A stretch of DNA of 34,775 bases. Origin: Flavobacteriia bacterium (GTDB taxonomy: Bacteria; Bacteroidota; Bacteroidia; Flavobacteriales; Schleiferiaceae). Both the position numbers and the translations under genes were made by a program. Numbering within the stretch: the first letter of the stretch is position 1; each line of letters starts with the position of its first letter. The stretch spans positions 1-34,775 of the forward strand of contig RFXV01000004.1 in NCBI GenBank assembly GCA_009921445.1, in the 5' to 3' direction. Below the pieces are notes generated by a model. It searched no databases. It saw only the letters and a list, made by a program, of their open reading frames with translations, and was not told the DNA's origin. Of this stretch, positions 17,332 to 26,572 are shown one piece after another.

Positions 17332-19950
17332 TCATTCGGCCCATTCGTCCTCAATGAGTGGAAGGCGGAGATGAACGCTTGTTCCCTTAGCATCTCCCTT
17401 TTCATCCACGAGATCGCGCACCTCCACACGAATGTCCTGACCGCCCTTCTCCCGCAATAGACGGATGCGCTGCTGGATGATGCTCATGCTCATGCTTTTC
17501 TTATCCGGAGCGCCAAATGAACGCTCAAGAAGTTGTGCACTCGCCTGACGTCCAATTCCATCATCTCTGATCTCAACTGCCAGCGAAACTTCTTCCAGGC
17601 GGAAATGCACATCGATCCGTCCGGCTCCCTTTCTCGCTTTGAGGCCGTGTTTCACGGCATTCTCCACATAGGGCTGCAGCAGCATGGGCGGGATCCGATA
17701 CCGCTCCAACAATTCTTCCGAGCAGTCGATCGCAAACTCGAGTCGACCGCCGTAGCGCATCCGTTCGAGCTCGAGATAATTGCGCAGCACACCGATCTCC
17801 TGATCCAAAAGGATGGTGGGCTCGTGGGCGCTTTCCAGGGTATTTCTTATCAACTTGGCAAAGCTGGCGAGGTAGTGGATGGCCTCTTTCTTTTTGTTTC
17901 CCAAAATGAAATTGGAAATGCTTTCCAGGGCATTGAAAATGAAATGAGGATTCATCTGCATGCGCAAAGCGGTCGCCTCGAGTCTCCCCATCTCTTCGCG
18001 GATCCTGTTCTCTTCACGAATCCGCCGCACCCTCCTGCGTGCCCATATCCAAACGAACGACCCCACAAGGAAGGCAAGCAACAGATAGAACCACCATCTC
18101 TGCCAAACCGGGGGGAGCACTCTGAGGCGAATACGGATGGTCTGTGATTCGCGCCCCGTTCGGCCATCCATCGTGTACAAAAGCAATGTGTGGTCTCCCG
18201 GGCCAAGAGATGGAATGAGCACCTCTGCCCCCACTACTTCTTCTCTTGAAACCAATCTGTCGCCGCTGAACAATCGATAGCCGAAGGACCACAAGCGAGA
18301 ATCTGCTGTTGGCGGCACACCAAGTTTCAATCGGATGAAACTCTTGTCGTAGGGGAGCAGATAGCGTGCGTTCCCATCATTCACTTCAGACACCTCCACA
18401 GCTTGCTGCATGCTTTGGGTCAACTGTACTTCCTGAATGATGGGTTTGGGCGGTTGCGGCAGATGCCCGATATCCCAGGAAGCCCAGCCCGTCCAGGATG
18501 CAAGAGCAAAGCGCCGATCGTCCAGCCAGAGCGGCTCGGGCACTTCTGTTCGCTGCACGTAATGAATGTTCCTGCTGAGGCTTCCCAAGGGGGACAAGCT
18601 GTCCCTGATATCAAAGAACAAGATGGCAGAGTTGGTCACCAAGGCCATTCGACTCCCAAATACATCCATCTTTTGAACGTTTCCGACCGACTTTGGAACC
18701 AATGACTGCACCGAGGAAGCATTGCTCAGATCAATGAGTTCGCCCTGCTGAGAAACAGCGTGTACCCGGCCGTCCACTTTTAGCAGACCTACAAGCGCAG
18801 CACTCACTTGAACCCGCTGTATGGCTCCGTCCAAACGGATCTGAAAAAGGGATCCAGACAGATCAATGCACCAAATGCCTTCTGGCCCTGGCTGCAGATC
18901 GACAACCGCAGGCAGTTCCCAACGCTTCCAGTCCATCCCTTCGTCTCGGCTCAGCAATGCCTCACCTGTTCCTACCCACAGCTTCTTAAAGGGACGCACG
19001 CAAAAGACAAAGGGATCGCGAACGGGCAAGTCCGATCGCTCCACGCCACGGATCCCCACATGGTAGAGCCCGCTCTCTGTACCTATCCACCACGAGCCGT
19101 CAGATGCCGCCGTTCGGTCAAGGACCACCCCTGCTAGATCAGGTAGTGCCACACGATCGTCCGGGAAAGAAACAGAGAATGGCCACTTGCGCTCCATAGC
19201 CTCCTCCCGATAGGCATGCCAAAGACCACTGCTGCTGACCGACCAGATCTGATCCGGTGCAAACTCTGTGCTCTTGGGATCCGGTCTTATGCCGAATGAA
19301 CGCAGCACATCTGCCTGTTGATTGACCTTCGAACGCCTGCTCTCCACGGTCTTCTCGCCCTCTAGTTTTTGCCATCGACCGCTGCGAAAGTTCCACTGGT
19401 CTTCTTCCGTCTCGGCAATAAGTCCCCGACCTGCTGCATGGAAAAGATCCAGTACGGTCTCATTTGTTGGGAATACGGCTGAATGCTCGTGGCCCTGAAG
19501 GTCCAGCAATTGGCCGCTGGCCGACAGAAAAAAAAGGGATGAATCTGAAGGAGCCATCAATGCAGGAAAATCAGGAAGCAGATCGATCCGTTCTGATCGG
19601 AATGGCCAGGAAGAAAGGGCATAGACCCCTTGGTCTGTGGAGAGATAGAGCTGTCCCTGATAAAAGGCCAGATCGCTGATGAATCGAGATTCAAAACCGG
19701 TGACAGCTTCCAATTGACTCCCGTTCCAACTGAATACGCCCTGGCCCTCTGTCGCGATCCAAATCCGACCCGACGGACCAATGGCCAGTTTGGACACCTC
19801 CACTTCGGGCATCTTTCCATTCCAGCTGATCAGCTCGAGAAGCCAGTTCTCATCGGGCTCCGTTGCCCTTGCCTGCAGATCCCACCCACATAGGTATAGC
19901 AGGGCAAAACCGAGATACAGAATGTGTCTGATGTGGGCCAAGTGGTACAA
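17332..19950 (-). CDS. Sensor histidine kinase, LytS-type, with extracytoplasmic propeller-like region
   Basis: 'RMQMNPHFIFNALESISNFILGNKKKEAIHYLASFAKLIRNTLES' and 'PYVENAVKHGL...IRDDGIGR'; repeated 'GPSGRIWIATEGQGVFSW' / 'WWIGTESGLYHVG' propeller-like motifs; TM 'WWFYLLLAFLVGSFVWIWARRRVRR'. Confidence 0.91.
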   Translation of the reverse strand: MYHLAHIRHILYLGFALLYLCGWDLQARATEPDENWLLELISWNGKMPEVEVSKLAIGPSGRIWIATEGQGVFSWNGSQLEAVTGFESRFISDLAFYQGQLYLSTDQGVYALSSWPFRSERIDLLPDFPALMAPSDSSLFFLSASGQLLDLQGHEHSAVFPTNETVLDLFHAAGRGLIAETEEDQWNFRSGRWQKLEGEKTVESRRSKVNQQADVLRSFGIRPDPKSTEFAPDQIWSVSSSGLWHAYREEAMERKWPFSVSFPDDRVALPDLAGVVLDRTAASDGSWWIGTESGLYHVGIRGVERSDLPVRDPFVFCVRPFKKLWVGTGEALLSRDEGMDWKRWELPAVVDLQPGPEGIWCIDLSGSLFQIRLDGAIQRVQVSAALVGLLKVDGRVHAVSQQGELIDLSNASSVQSLVPKSVGNVQKMDVFGSRMALVTNSAILFFDIRDSLSPLGSLSRNIHYVQRTEVPEPLWLDDRRFALASWTGWASWDIGHLPQPPKPIIQEVQLTQSMQQAVEVSEVNDGNARYLLPYDKSFIRLKLGVPPTADSRLWSFGYRLFSGDRLVSREEVVGAEVLIPSLGPGDHTLLLYTMDGRTGRESQTIRIRLRVLPPVWQRWWFYLLLAFLVGSFVWIWARRRVRRIREENRIREEMGRLEATALRMQMNPHFIFNALESISNFILGNKKKEAIHYLASFAKLIRNTLESAHEPTILLDQEIGVLRNYLELERMRYGGRLEFAIDCSEELLERYRIPPMLLQPYVENAVKHGLKARKGAGRIDVHFRLEEVSLAVEIRDDGIGRQASAQLLERSFGAPDKKSMSMSIIQQRIRLLREKGGQDIRVEVRDLVDEKGDAKGTSVHLRLPLIEDEWAE

Positions 19951-19977
19951 GTAGAATTGCGCAGAAAAAATGCACAG

Positions 19978-20790
19978 ATGAAGGTAGCGGTATTTGCCCT
20001 CTTTCCCTTATTCCTTTTTGCTTCGCTCTCAGCTCAGCCTACAGAGATCCTCGGTCTTGGTGCGCAAAACCTCGCGCTGGGCGGCTGTCGGCTTTTCAAG
20101 GAAAACCCCTGGCGGTCTTATCACCATCCCGCCGTCCTTGGACGGAAGCCAATAGAAAACTTCATGCTTTCGCTGTATTCCTCCATGGCTCAAAATGGCC
20201 AGGGGATCCATGCGCATGGTGTGGCCACTCATTTCCAATGGAACGACCAGGGAATCGGATTTGGCCTGCAGAAAAAGGCACAGCCGGGTGTGGAAGGTCT
20301 GGTCTTTCACCTTGGCTATGGACGTAAGATCCTGAGTACGATCCGGCTCGGAATCTGTTTCGAACGAAACAGCCTGAACATTCCCAGCGAAACGATCCAA
20401 TTCGAGCCCAGCTATTCCACTTCCTTTTCGGCGCACCACACATTTTCTTCACTGCTCTCGGCGGGCATCAAATGGCGACATGACCATCATCAGGGCTGGC
20501 GGAATGAAGGGGTTTCATCCTTCCGGATCGGGCTGGATTGGAATGCTGGCAGTTCCACTCAGGTGCTGACCGAATGGGGGGCAGCACCGTCCGATCGGAC
20601 CCAGTGGCATTTCGGCCTGCTGCACAACTTCCGAAGCGGATTCACAGGGCTCTTCGGTTTGGGCGGCATGCCGCTTCGGCTGGGCTGGGGGCTTCGATGG
20701 AAAGAAAAAGATTTATCCATTGGCATCTTCGCCATGTGGTCGCCTGTGCGGCCCGCAGCTGGAGCCGTTGAGTTCGTCTATGGCCGTTGA
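19978..20790 (+). CDS. Hypothetical outer-membrane beta-barrel-like protein
   Basis: Signal peptide MKVAVFALFPLFLFASLSAQPTE; 'ILGLGAQNLALGG...HHPAVLG' resembles PorV-like barrel openings; glycine/aromatic alternating strands. Confidence 0.65.
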   Translation: MKVAVFALFPLFLFASLSAQPTEILGLGAQNLALGGCRLFKENPWRSYHHPAVLGRKPIENFMLSLYSSMAQNGQGIHAHGVATHFQWNDQGIGFGLQKKAQPGVEGLVFHLGYGRKILSTIRLGICFERNSLNIPSETIQFEPSYSTSFSAHHTFSSLLSAGIKWRHDHHQGWRNEGVSSFRIGLDWNAGSSTQVLTEWGAAPSDRTQWHFGLLHNFRSGFTGLFGLGGMPLRLGWGLRWKEKDLSIGIFAMWSPVRPAAGAVEFVYGR

Positions 20791-22714
20791 ATTCCATCCG
20801 GCTGTCTTTGGAATTGCCACCTTTTTTTGCGCGGCAGCTGGGCCCATTTATGCACAATCCGACACTTTATGGGCGCAGCCACTCAGCGATCGGCCTGCGA
20901 GCGAAATGCTGCCTTTGGAGGACCAATGGGCATCATGGGACACCTTATCATTGACTGCCACTTATTCGTCCATAGAAAGCTGGAAGGCCCAGCAATTGGA
21001 AACCATCGCCCGACACACCGGGACGGATCTGTTCGTGGCTTCGCGGATCCGCAGGCTTCTGCTGCGGCATCCCTTCCCCAGGAGTCCATTGGAATGGAAG
21101 GCCTACGACTTCCTGACCAAAAACGAAATGCATCGCCTAATGGCCATCGACCCAAAGGTCATTGGATCGATCAGCGCATTGGGAAAGAGAAGGAGGAACA
21201 ACATCCGCGGCCGGACACTTTGGAGATGGACGAGAAAGTGGAGGTCATCCGATCAGCATTATGCGCTTTCGCCGTCTAGCCATCCTGGGAGCGCCTACCT
21301 CGGAGATCCGAACCATCTGCTGGTACAGATGCGCCTGCAACAAGGACGTGAATTGGCTTTGGCGCTGTGCATGGAAAAAGATGCGGGGGAACCCTTTGAT
21401 GATCAACTTTTCGACCACTGGTCTGGATTCATCGCTTGGACACCCAAAAATGGCCCGCTCCAACGGCTGATCCTCGGGAGTTTCCACGTTCAATGGGCAC
21501 AGGGACTGAGTCTCTGGAGCGGAAGCCAAATGGACTTTCGGTCGGCCTCGGATCCCATGTGGAACGGCCGAGGTGTGGCTCCTTACTCGGGAGCCATGGA
21601 AATGCTCCACCTCAAAGGATTGGCCGGCAGGTGGCGCTGGAAGGATTGGCGACTCGAGCTCGTTGGCTCTCGTCGCCATCTGAACGGTTCTTTCGAAGAA
21701 GCTTCAAATCCAAGGCTCTACATCAGCGGGTACAACCGAACCCTAAATGAACGAATGCGCCGATCCTCCTTGCGACTGGATCTGATCGGCGGATACCTGC
21801 GCTGGTCCAGAAAACACCAGCGCCTGGGCCTGATCTGCCGTTCGCAGTTTCTGAGCAGTCGGACCAAGCCGCGCCGACAAACGGAACAGGTTTTAGCCGC
21901 TGAATACCTGCTTCAATGGAAAAAGAATAGGTTTTATGCCGAAGTGGGCTTCAAATCCACAGGCGGCAGGGCTTGGATCCTTGGAAGCCATCTTCCACTG
22001 CTGCCCCGCATGCGCTTTGGCCTGCACGTCCGCAAGATCTCTAACCAATATCCAAGCAGCACCTCCAGGCTATACGAGCGTACCACGGACCATGGCCTCT
22101 TTGAACAGGAGTTGCGGATGAAGGGCGATTGTTCAGATCGGCTGCAGATGGATGGATTCATCCTGCTCAGACAGTCGCTCGATCCCACAATTTCCCGAGC
22201 ACCACAGGAAATGGGGATACGCGGATATCTGACGATACGGCCTGATCTGAACATCTCATTCGGCATACGGCAGAGGGTCAAGGGAACGATTGAAACTTCC
22301 ACTGAGAATTCACGCCCATCCAGCATCAGCACCCATTTCATTCAACGCGACCAAACACTCAATGAGCGGGCGCAGCTGAGAAGCCGCATTGCTGTCGTCC
22401 ATTCCGACCGATCGCTGCTTCCCAAGGGAGGATTGTTTTTCCAGGAATTCATTTTTCGAACCGAGAAGCTGAAGGCAGCAGCCCGCCTGACCGGATTTTC
22501 CATATCCGATCATGCACACCGCATCTACGCCTACCGAACCGATGTGCGCTATGGATTCAGTATACCCGCCTACTACGGTCAGGGCGCTGAATTTCACATC
22601 CTAATGGGCTATAAAAAGAAGGGCTGGCTATTGGAAGCTCGCTACACCTACCGGAAGATCAAAGGCATTCTGGATGAAACCGAGATTCGAATGCAACTCA
22701 TCCACAGCTTTTGA
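20780..22714 (+). CDS. Large outer-membrane protein with N-terminal helix-hairpin-helix-like region and beta-barrel C-terminus
   Basis: Signal-like start MAVEFHPAVFGIATFFCAAAGPIYAQ; 'DLFVASRIRRLLLRHPFPRSPLEWKAYDFLTKNEMHRLMAI' HHH-like; 'LALALCMEKDAGEPF...GSFHVQWAQGLSLWSG...GRGVAPYSGAMEMLHLKGLAG' matches my recollection of the Bacteroidota HHH-domain OM family. Overlaps preceding gene by 11 bp. Confidence 0.7.
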   Translation: MAVEFHPAVFGIATFFCAAAGPIYAQSDTLWAQPLSDRPASEMLPLEDQWASWDTLSLTATYSSIESWKAQQLETIARHTGTDLFVASRIRRLLLRHPFPRSPLEWKAYDFLTKNEMHRLMAIDPKVIGSISALGKRRRNNIRGRTLWRWTRKWRSSDQHYALSPSSHPGSAYLGDPNHLLVQMRLQQGRELALALCMEKDAGEPFDDQLFDHWSGFIAWTPKNGPLQRLILGSFHVQWAQGLSLWSGSQMDFRSASDPMWNGRGVAPYSGAMEMLHLKGLAGRWRWKDWRLELVGSRRHLNGSFEEASNPRLYISGYNRTLNERMRRSSLRLDLIGGYLRWSRKHQRLGLICRSQFLSSRTKPRRQTEQVLAAEYLLQWKKNRFYAEVGFKSTGGRAWILGSHLPLLPRMRFGLHVRKISNQYPSSTSRLYERTTDHGLFEQELRMKGDCSDRLQMDGFILLRQSLDPTISRAPQEMGIRGYLTIRPDLNISFGIRQRVKGTIETSTENSRPSSISTHFIQRDQTLNERAQLRSRIAVVHSDRSLLPKGGLFFQEFIFRTEKLKAAARLTGFSISDHAHRIYAYRTDVRYGFSIPAYYGQGAEFHILMGYKKKGWLLEARYTYRKIKGILDETEIRMQLIHSF

Positions 22715-23939
22715 AGCGGTATCCGACCCGCTCGAACTGCGCAATGAAATCCGGAAAGGATTTGGTGACCGAATCCAATTCGCTCAGATGTACTGTGCGT
22801 CCGCATCCGGCGATCAATGCACCACACATGGCCAGGCGATGGTCGTTGTGGCTGTCCCATATCACAGGATCATCATTCTTTTTTTGCTTACCGATCTTCA
22901 ATACACCTTCCGCTGGCAACACCACCACATTCGCGAGTTGACCAAGGCCTTCGCCCAATGCGGCGAGACGATCCGATTCTTTTCCAGGTAGCGTATGCAG
23001 ACCAGACAATTCGGCTTCTATTCCCATAGCAGCTGCAGCTGTGGCCCAACTCATACTCAGGTCCGGGCAGTCACTGAAGTCCAGGCGCAATGGCCCCGGA
23101 TGCGACCTCTTCTCGACCGAGCGAAGCAAATGGGCCTGCCCCTCAATACGACCCACCAAACCCAATTGACCGAAGTAGTCGAGCACCTGGCGGTCGCCTT
23201 GAGGACTGTCTGCTTGCAATCCTTCCAATCGTATGGCCCCACGACCAGAGGTCACCAGGTGCTGAGCGACAAATGCCACGCTGCTCCAGTCACGCTCCAC
23301 TGAAACAGAACGGTTCACGGGTAGCGACAGCTGATGCGGCACAGAGAATCCATCCTCCGCAAGTTCAAGCGACAGCCCAAGCTCTTCCATCAGTTTTCGG
23401 GTGAGCTCAAGGTAGGGTTTTGATGATCGTTTGCCTTTGAATTCGGCGCGGATCCCATGGGGACAGAGCGGTGCGGAGAGCATGAGCGCAGTTGCGAATT
23501 GGCTCGATAAGGAGGTGTCGATGAGCGTATCTCCGCCTGCCAAGGAGCCATTTTTCACCCGGCAGGGAAAGTGATCCTCTTCCCCTTCAAAGTGCCATGA
23601 CCCCCCGAGCATTCTCAATGCCTGAAAAAGTGCCTGAACGGGACGCTCCCGTCCTCGACCCGATGCATCAATCCGGATGGGGATCCCTTTGATGGTGGCA
23701 TAAGCGAGATAGAAGCGCACCGAGGTTCCCGCCATCCCAAAATCGACCGTTCCATCCGTTTTCTGCAAAGCCTTTTTGAGGATCTCCGTATCCGTGCTTT
23801 CCGAATGCCGATCGATCTGTAAATGCTGCGGATACAAAGCCTGAAGAATGAGCACGCGGTTGCTGATGCTCTTGGAAATGGGCAATTGGAGGGAATAAGT
23901 GGCTTCTCCTTCTTCTGGATGAAAGGAAACCTCGATCAT
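22698..23939 (-). CDS. aroA: 3-phosphoshikimate 1-carboxyvinyltransferase
   Basis: MIEVSFHPEEGEATYSLQLPISKSISNRVLILQAL...'FGMAGTSVRFYLAYA', 'GSLAGGDTLIDTSLSSQFATALMLSAP', 'DNDHRLAM'-like 'DSHNDHRLAMCGAL'. Start 23939 gives ATGA overlap with aroB. Confidence 0.93.
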   Translation of the reverse strand: MIEVSFHPEEGEATYSLQLPISKSISNRVLILQALYPQHLQIDRHSESTDTEILKKALQKTDGTVDFGMAGTSVRFYLAYATIKGIPIRIDASGRGRERPVQALFQALRMLGGSWHFEGEEDHFPCRVKNGSLAGGDTLIDTSLSSQFATALMLSAPLCPHGIRAEFKGKRSSKPYLELTRKLMEELGLSLELAEDGFSVPHQLSLPVNRSVSVERDWSSVAFVAQHLVTSGRGAIRLEGLQADSPQGDRQVLDYFGQLGLVGRIEGQAHLLRSVEKRSHPGPLRLDFSDCPDLSMSWATAAAAMGIEAELSGLHTLPGKESDRLAALGEGLGQLANVVVLPAEGVLKIGKQKKNDDPVIWDSHNDHRLAMCGALIAGCGRTVHLSELDSVTKSFPDFIAQFERVGYRFKSCG

Positions 23940-25000
23940 TGGAAGGCCTTTGTCCAGGCCCGATCCAATTGTTCGGGTGTGACGGGCTGATCGTATTTGG
24001 CTTCTCCCACATCCTTCAGCAGCACGAATCGCCACTGACCTTCTGCATTCTTCTTATCGTAACTAAGCCACGAACGCCACTGCGAAAAAGTCTTTTCCTT
24101 CAATTCGCTCAGTGCAAAGCGATCGATAAGGTAGCCGTTCACCTCATCCCGCTTCGAGACAGGGAAACCCAGCAGTTCCACGGACAATTCGATCTCTACG
24201 CACATCCCTGCCGCCACACAACGTCCGTGGCTCCAGGGCGTTTCATTTTGCAGCATATGGGACTCGAGGGCATGGCCCACCGTGTGGCCAAAATTCAAAA
24301 GCTTCCGCTTTCCCCGCTCCAGCATATCCTCCGCACATATCTCAGTCTTGATGGCCATCGACCGTTCGACCTGGGCAGCTGTCCATGCTTCCTCCCCTCG
24401 TTTGAGCTCTCCCAAAAAAGCCGCGTCTGCGATCAGTCCGTGCTTGATGCTTTCGGCTCTGCCATCCAGAATGAATTCTTCTGGCAGCGTATCCAAGAAA
24501 TCGGGCCACACGACCAATGCCCTAGGATGGCGAAATACTCCGGCCAGATTTTTCACTCCATCGAGGTCCACGCCATTCTTACCGCCAATGGCCGCATCGG
24601 TCATGCCCAGCAGCGATGTCGGCACCAGCACATGATCGATACCGCGCTTGTAGATCGAGGCAACAAATCCTCCGAGGTCCGTGACCACACCTCCACCCAG
24701 CGCAATGAGCAATGCGCGGCGGTCCGCTCCAAGTTCTGCCAGCGCGGCAAGCAATTGACCAGCGACCTCCCACGATTTTTGCTCTTCGCCCGCCGGGATC
24801 TCCAGCATCTCAAATTCAGGCAACTGCTCCAAAGAGGCGGCCAATCGCACGAGGCAATGCTCTGCCGTATTGGCGTCGACCAGAAAATAGATGGCGCTGT
24901 AAGCAGATCCTGCTTCACCGAGCCAGCCATCAAAGTAAGACAAGGCTTCAGGGCCTGCAAAAATGCTTGGAGATGAATCGGACAAGTGCTTGATTTTGTC
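23936..25000 (-). CDS. aroB: 3-dehydroquinate synthase (5' end uncertain; longest ORF begins at 25054)
   Basis: 'LIALGGGVVTDLGGFVASIYKRGIDHVLVPTSLLGMTDAAIGGKNGVDLDGVKNLAGVFRHP', 'LLNFGHTVGHALES'. Start placed near a -7 box rather than at the ATG 25054; exact codon unresolved. Confidence 0.9.
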   Translation of the reverse strand, partial: DKIKHLSDSSPSIFAGPEALSYFDGWLGEAGSAYSAIYFLVDANTAEHCLVRLAASLEQLPEFEMLEIPAGEEQKSWEVAGQLLAALAELGADRRALLIALGGGVVTDLGGFVASIYKRGIDHVLVPTSLLGMTDAAIGGKNGVDLDGVKNLAGVFRHPRALVVWPDFLDTLPEEFILDGRAESIKHGLIADAAFLGELKRGEEAWTAAQVERSMAIKTEICAEDMLERGKRKLLNFGHTVGHALESHMLQNETPWSHGRCVAAGMCVEIELSVELLGFPVSKRDEVNGYLIDRFALSELKEKTFSQWRSWLSYDKKNAEGQWRFVLLKDVGEAKYDQPVTPEQLDRAWTKAFQ

Positions 25001-25003
25001 GCA

Positions 25004-25011
25004 CAAAGGTA
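25004..25011 (-). promoter_or_regulatory. -7 box TACCTTTG (minus strand) for aroB-aroA
   Basis: Reverse complement of caaaggta; matches TAnnTTTG. Confidence 0.45.
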
Positions 25012-25021
25012 GCTCGCGTTC

Positions 25022-25029
25022 TATCTTTG
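25022..25029 (+). promoter_or_regulatory. -7 box TATCTTTG for proline dehydrogenase
   Basis: TTG (24996-24998) - 23 nt - TATCTTTG, within the described TTG-N17-23-TAnnTTTG Flavobacterium-type consensus; 23 nt before ATG 25053. Confidence 0.6.
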
Positions 25030-25052
25030 TATGCCCTCTACCCCTGCGCTCC

Positions 25053-26213
25053 ATGCTGAACTTTCAGAACACCGAACTGGCCTTCAAACTCCGCAGTGAC
25101 GAGGAGTTGAGAAGCGCCCGCTTTCTGTTTTCGTCCATCTCGAATCCTCGTCTGGTCCGCTTTGGATCCAAATGGGCTCTTTGGGCCCTTCGTGTGGGAC
25201 TGCCCATCAACGGGCTCATCCGAAGAACCGTATTTCGGCAATTCTGCGGAGGGGAAAGCATTCGATCGTGCACGGCGGTCATTGAGCGCATGCACGACCG
25301 AGGGGTTCAGTCCATCCTCGATTACAGTGCGGAAGGGAAATATGGTGAGGAAGATCTGGACCGCACACATTCGATCATTTTGAGCACCATCGAATATGCG
25401 CAGGAACATCCCGGAGTTCCTCTGGCTGTTTTCAAGCCTACAGGACTCGGCCCGAGTGCGATCTGGACGGCTGTTTCTGCAGGAAAAACACTAAATGCCG
25501 AACAGGAAAAGCAGTGGGCGCGGGCCAAGGAACGCATCCGCAGTTTGTGTGCGGCTGCACAACGAGCCAACATCCCTTTGATGTTCGACGCAGAGGAAAG
25601 CTGGATGCAAAAGGCCATGGACGACCTGTGCCTGGAGATGATGCGCACCTTCAATCAGGAGCGGCCCATCGTCTTCAATACCCTCCAAATGTACCGGCAC
25701 GACCGGCTGGAATACCTCAAAGAAATCGACAGCATCAGCGAGCGCGATGGCTTTTATATCGGTCTGAAGATCGTTCGCGGAGCCTATATGGAAAAAGAAC
25801 GGCAACGTGCCCAGGAAAGGGGGGTCCCTTCGCCTATCCAGCCGGACAAAGCCGCCACGGACCGTGACTACAACGCGGCCTGTGCATTCATTGCAGATCG
25901 CTTGGATCGGTATGCGCTGGTTGCAGGATCGCATAATGAGCAGAGTGCCCAGTTACTGGCCGATCTGCTGACAAGCAATGGACAAAAGGACACCGATCGG
26001 GTCTATTTCTCCCAGCTGTACGGAATGAGCGACCACATCAGTTTCAATCTGGCCGCTGCCGGATTCAGAGTGGTGAAATACCTGCCTTTTGGCCCCATTC
26101 AGGAGGTGATGCCCTATCTGATCCGACGGGCAGAGGAAAACACTTCAGTGGGCGGTCAGTCGGGCAGAGAACTGCAGCTGATCTCTGAAGAATTGCGCCG
26201 GCGAAAGGGCTAA
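25053..26213 (+). CDS. Proline dehydrogenase family protein (monofunctional)
   Basis: 'LAVFKPTGLG', 'LMFDAEESWMQKAMDDLCLEMMRTFNQERPIVFNTLQMYRHDRLEYL', 'GLKIVRGAYMEKER', 'AGSHNEQSAQLL', 'YFSQLYGMSDHISFNLAAAGFRVVKYLPFGPIQEVMPYLIRRAEENTS'. Confidence 0.94.
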   Translation: MLNFQNTELAFKLRSDEELRSARFLFSSISNPRLVRFGSKWALWALRVGLPINGLIRRTVFRQFCGGESIRSCTAVIERMHDRGVQSILDYSAEGKYGEEDLDRTHSIILSTIEYAQEHPGVPLAVFKPTGLGPSAIWTAVSAGKTLNAEQEKQWARAKERIRSLCAAAQRANIPLMFDAEESWMQKAMDDLCLEMMRTFNQERPIVFNTLQMYRHDRLEYLKEIDSISERDGFYIGLKIVRGAYMEKERQRAQERGVPSPIQPDKAATDRDYNAACAFIADRLDRYALVAGSHNEQSAQLLADLLTSNGQKDTDRVYFSQLYGMSDHISFNLAAAGFRVVKYLPFGPIQEVMPYLIRRAEENTSVGGQSGRELQLISEELRRRKG

Positions 26214-26217
26214 GGAT

Positions 26218-26571
26218 CTATTCGATCTCCAGCAGCTGAAGGCTGTGGGCGCAGTTGCGCCAGCGGGCTGTCCAGCCTTCATGGCTGATCCAGTATTCCT
26301 TGCAACTGTCCAGATCCACCTGGCTCCGCTCAAAGTCCACCGTGCCGTGCCAAAGCATTTGGTCGATGGAAAGCGAATCGATGGCGCGTTCTTCCATCTG
26401 CCTCTTTTGCTCCTGGTCAATGAGGATCTCCTTTTTCCTGAAATCATACAGGACGCGGTCATTGGGAAAATAAGCGCACTGGATGTCCCGGTCTCCAAAC
26501 AAAAAAAAGACCATGAGGATACCCAGGCCCACACCCAATAAATACCAAACGAATCGGCGGAGTAAACCCAT
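26218..26571 (-). CDS. DUF4258-like small membrane-anchored protein
   Basis: MGLLRRFVWYLLGVGLGILMVFFLFG TM segment; 'CAYFPNDRVLYDFRKKEI' resembles this family; start 26571 lies just past ald stop. Confidence 0.68.
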   Translation of the reverse strand: MGLLRRFVWYLLGVGLGILMVFFLFGDRDIQCAYFPNDRVLYDFRKKEILIDQEQKRQMEERAIDSLSIDQMLWHGTVDFERSQVDLDSCKEYWISHEGWTARWRNCAHSLQLLEIE

Positions 26572-26572
26572 A

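Noticed and set aside
17533-18147. 204-aa plus-strand ORF opposite the LytS kinase
   Set aside because: Kinase motifs on the minus strand explain the region.
23939-24976. 345-aa plus-strand ORF opposite aroB
   Set aside because: aroB motifs are unambiguous on the minus strand; antisense translation is Cys/His/Arg-rich with no family resemblance.
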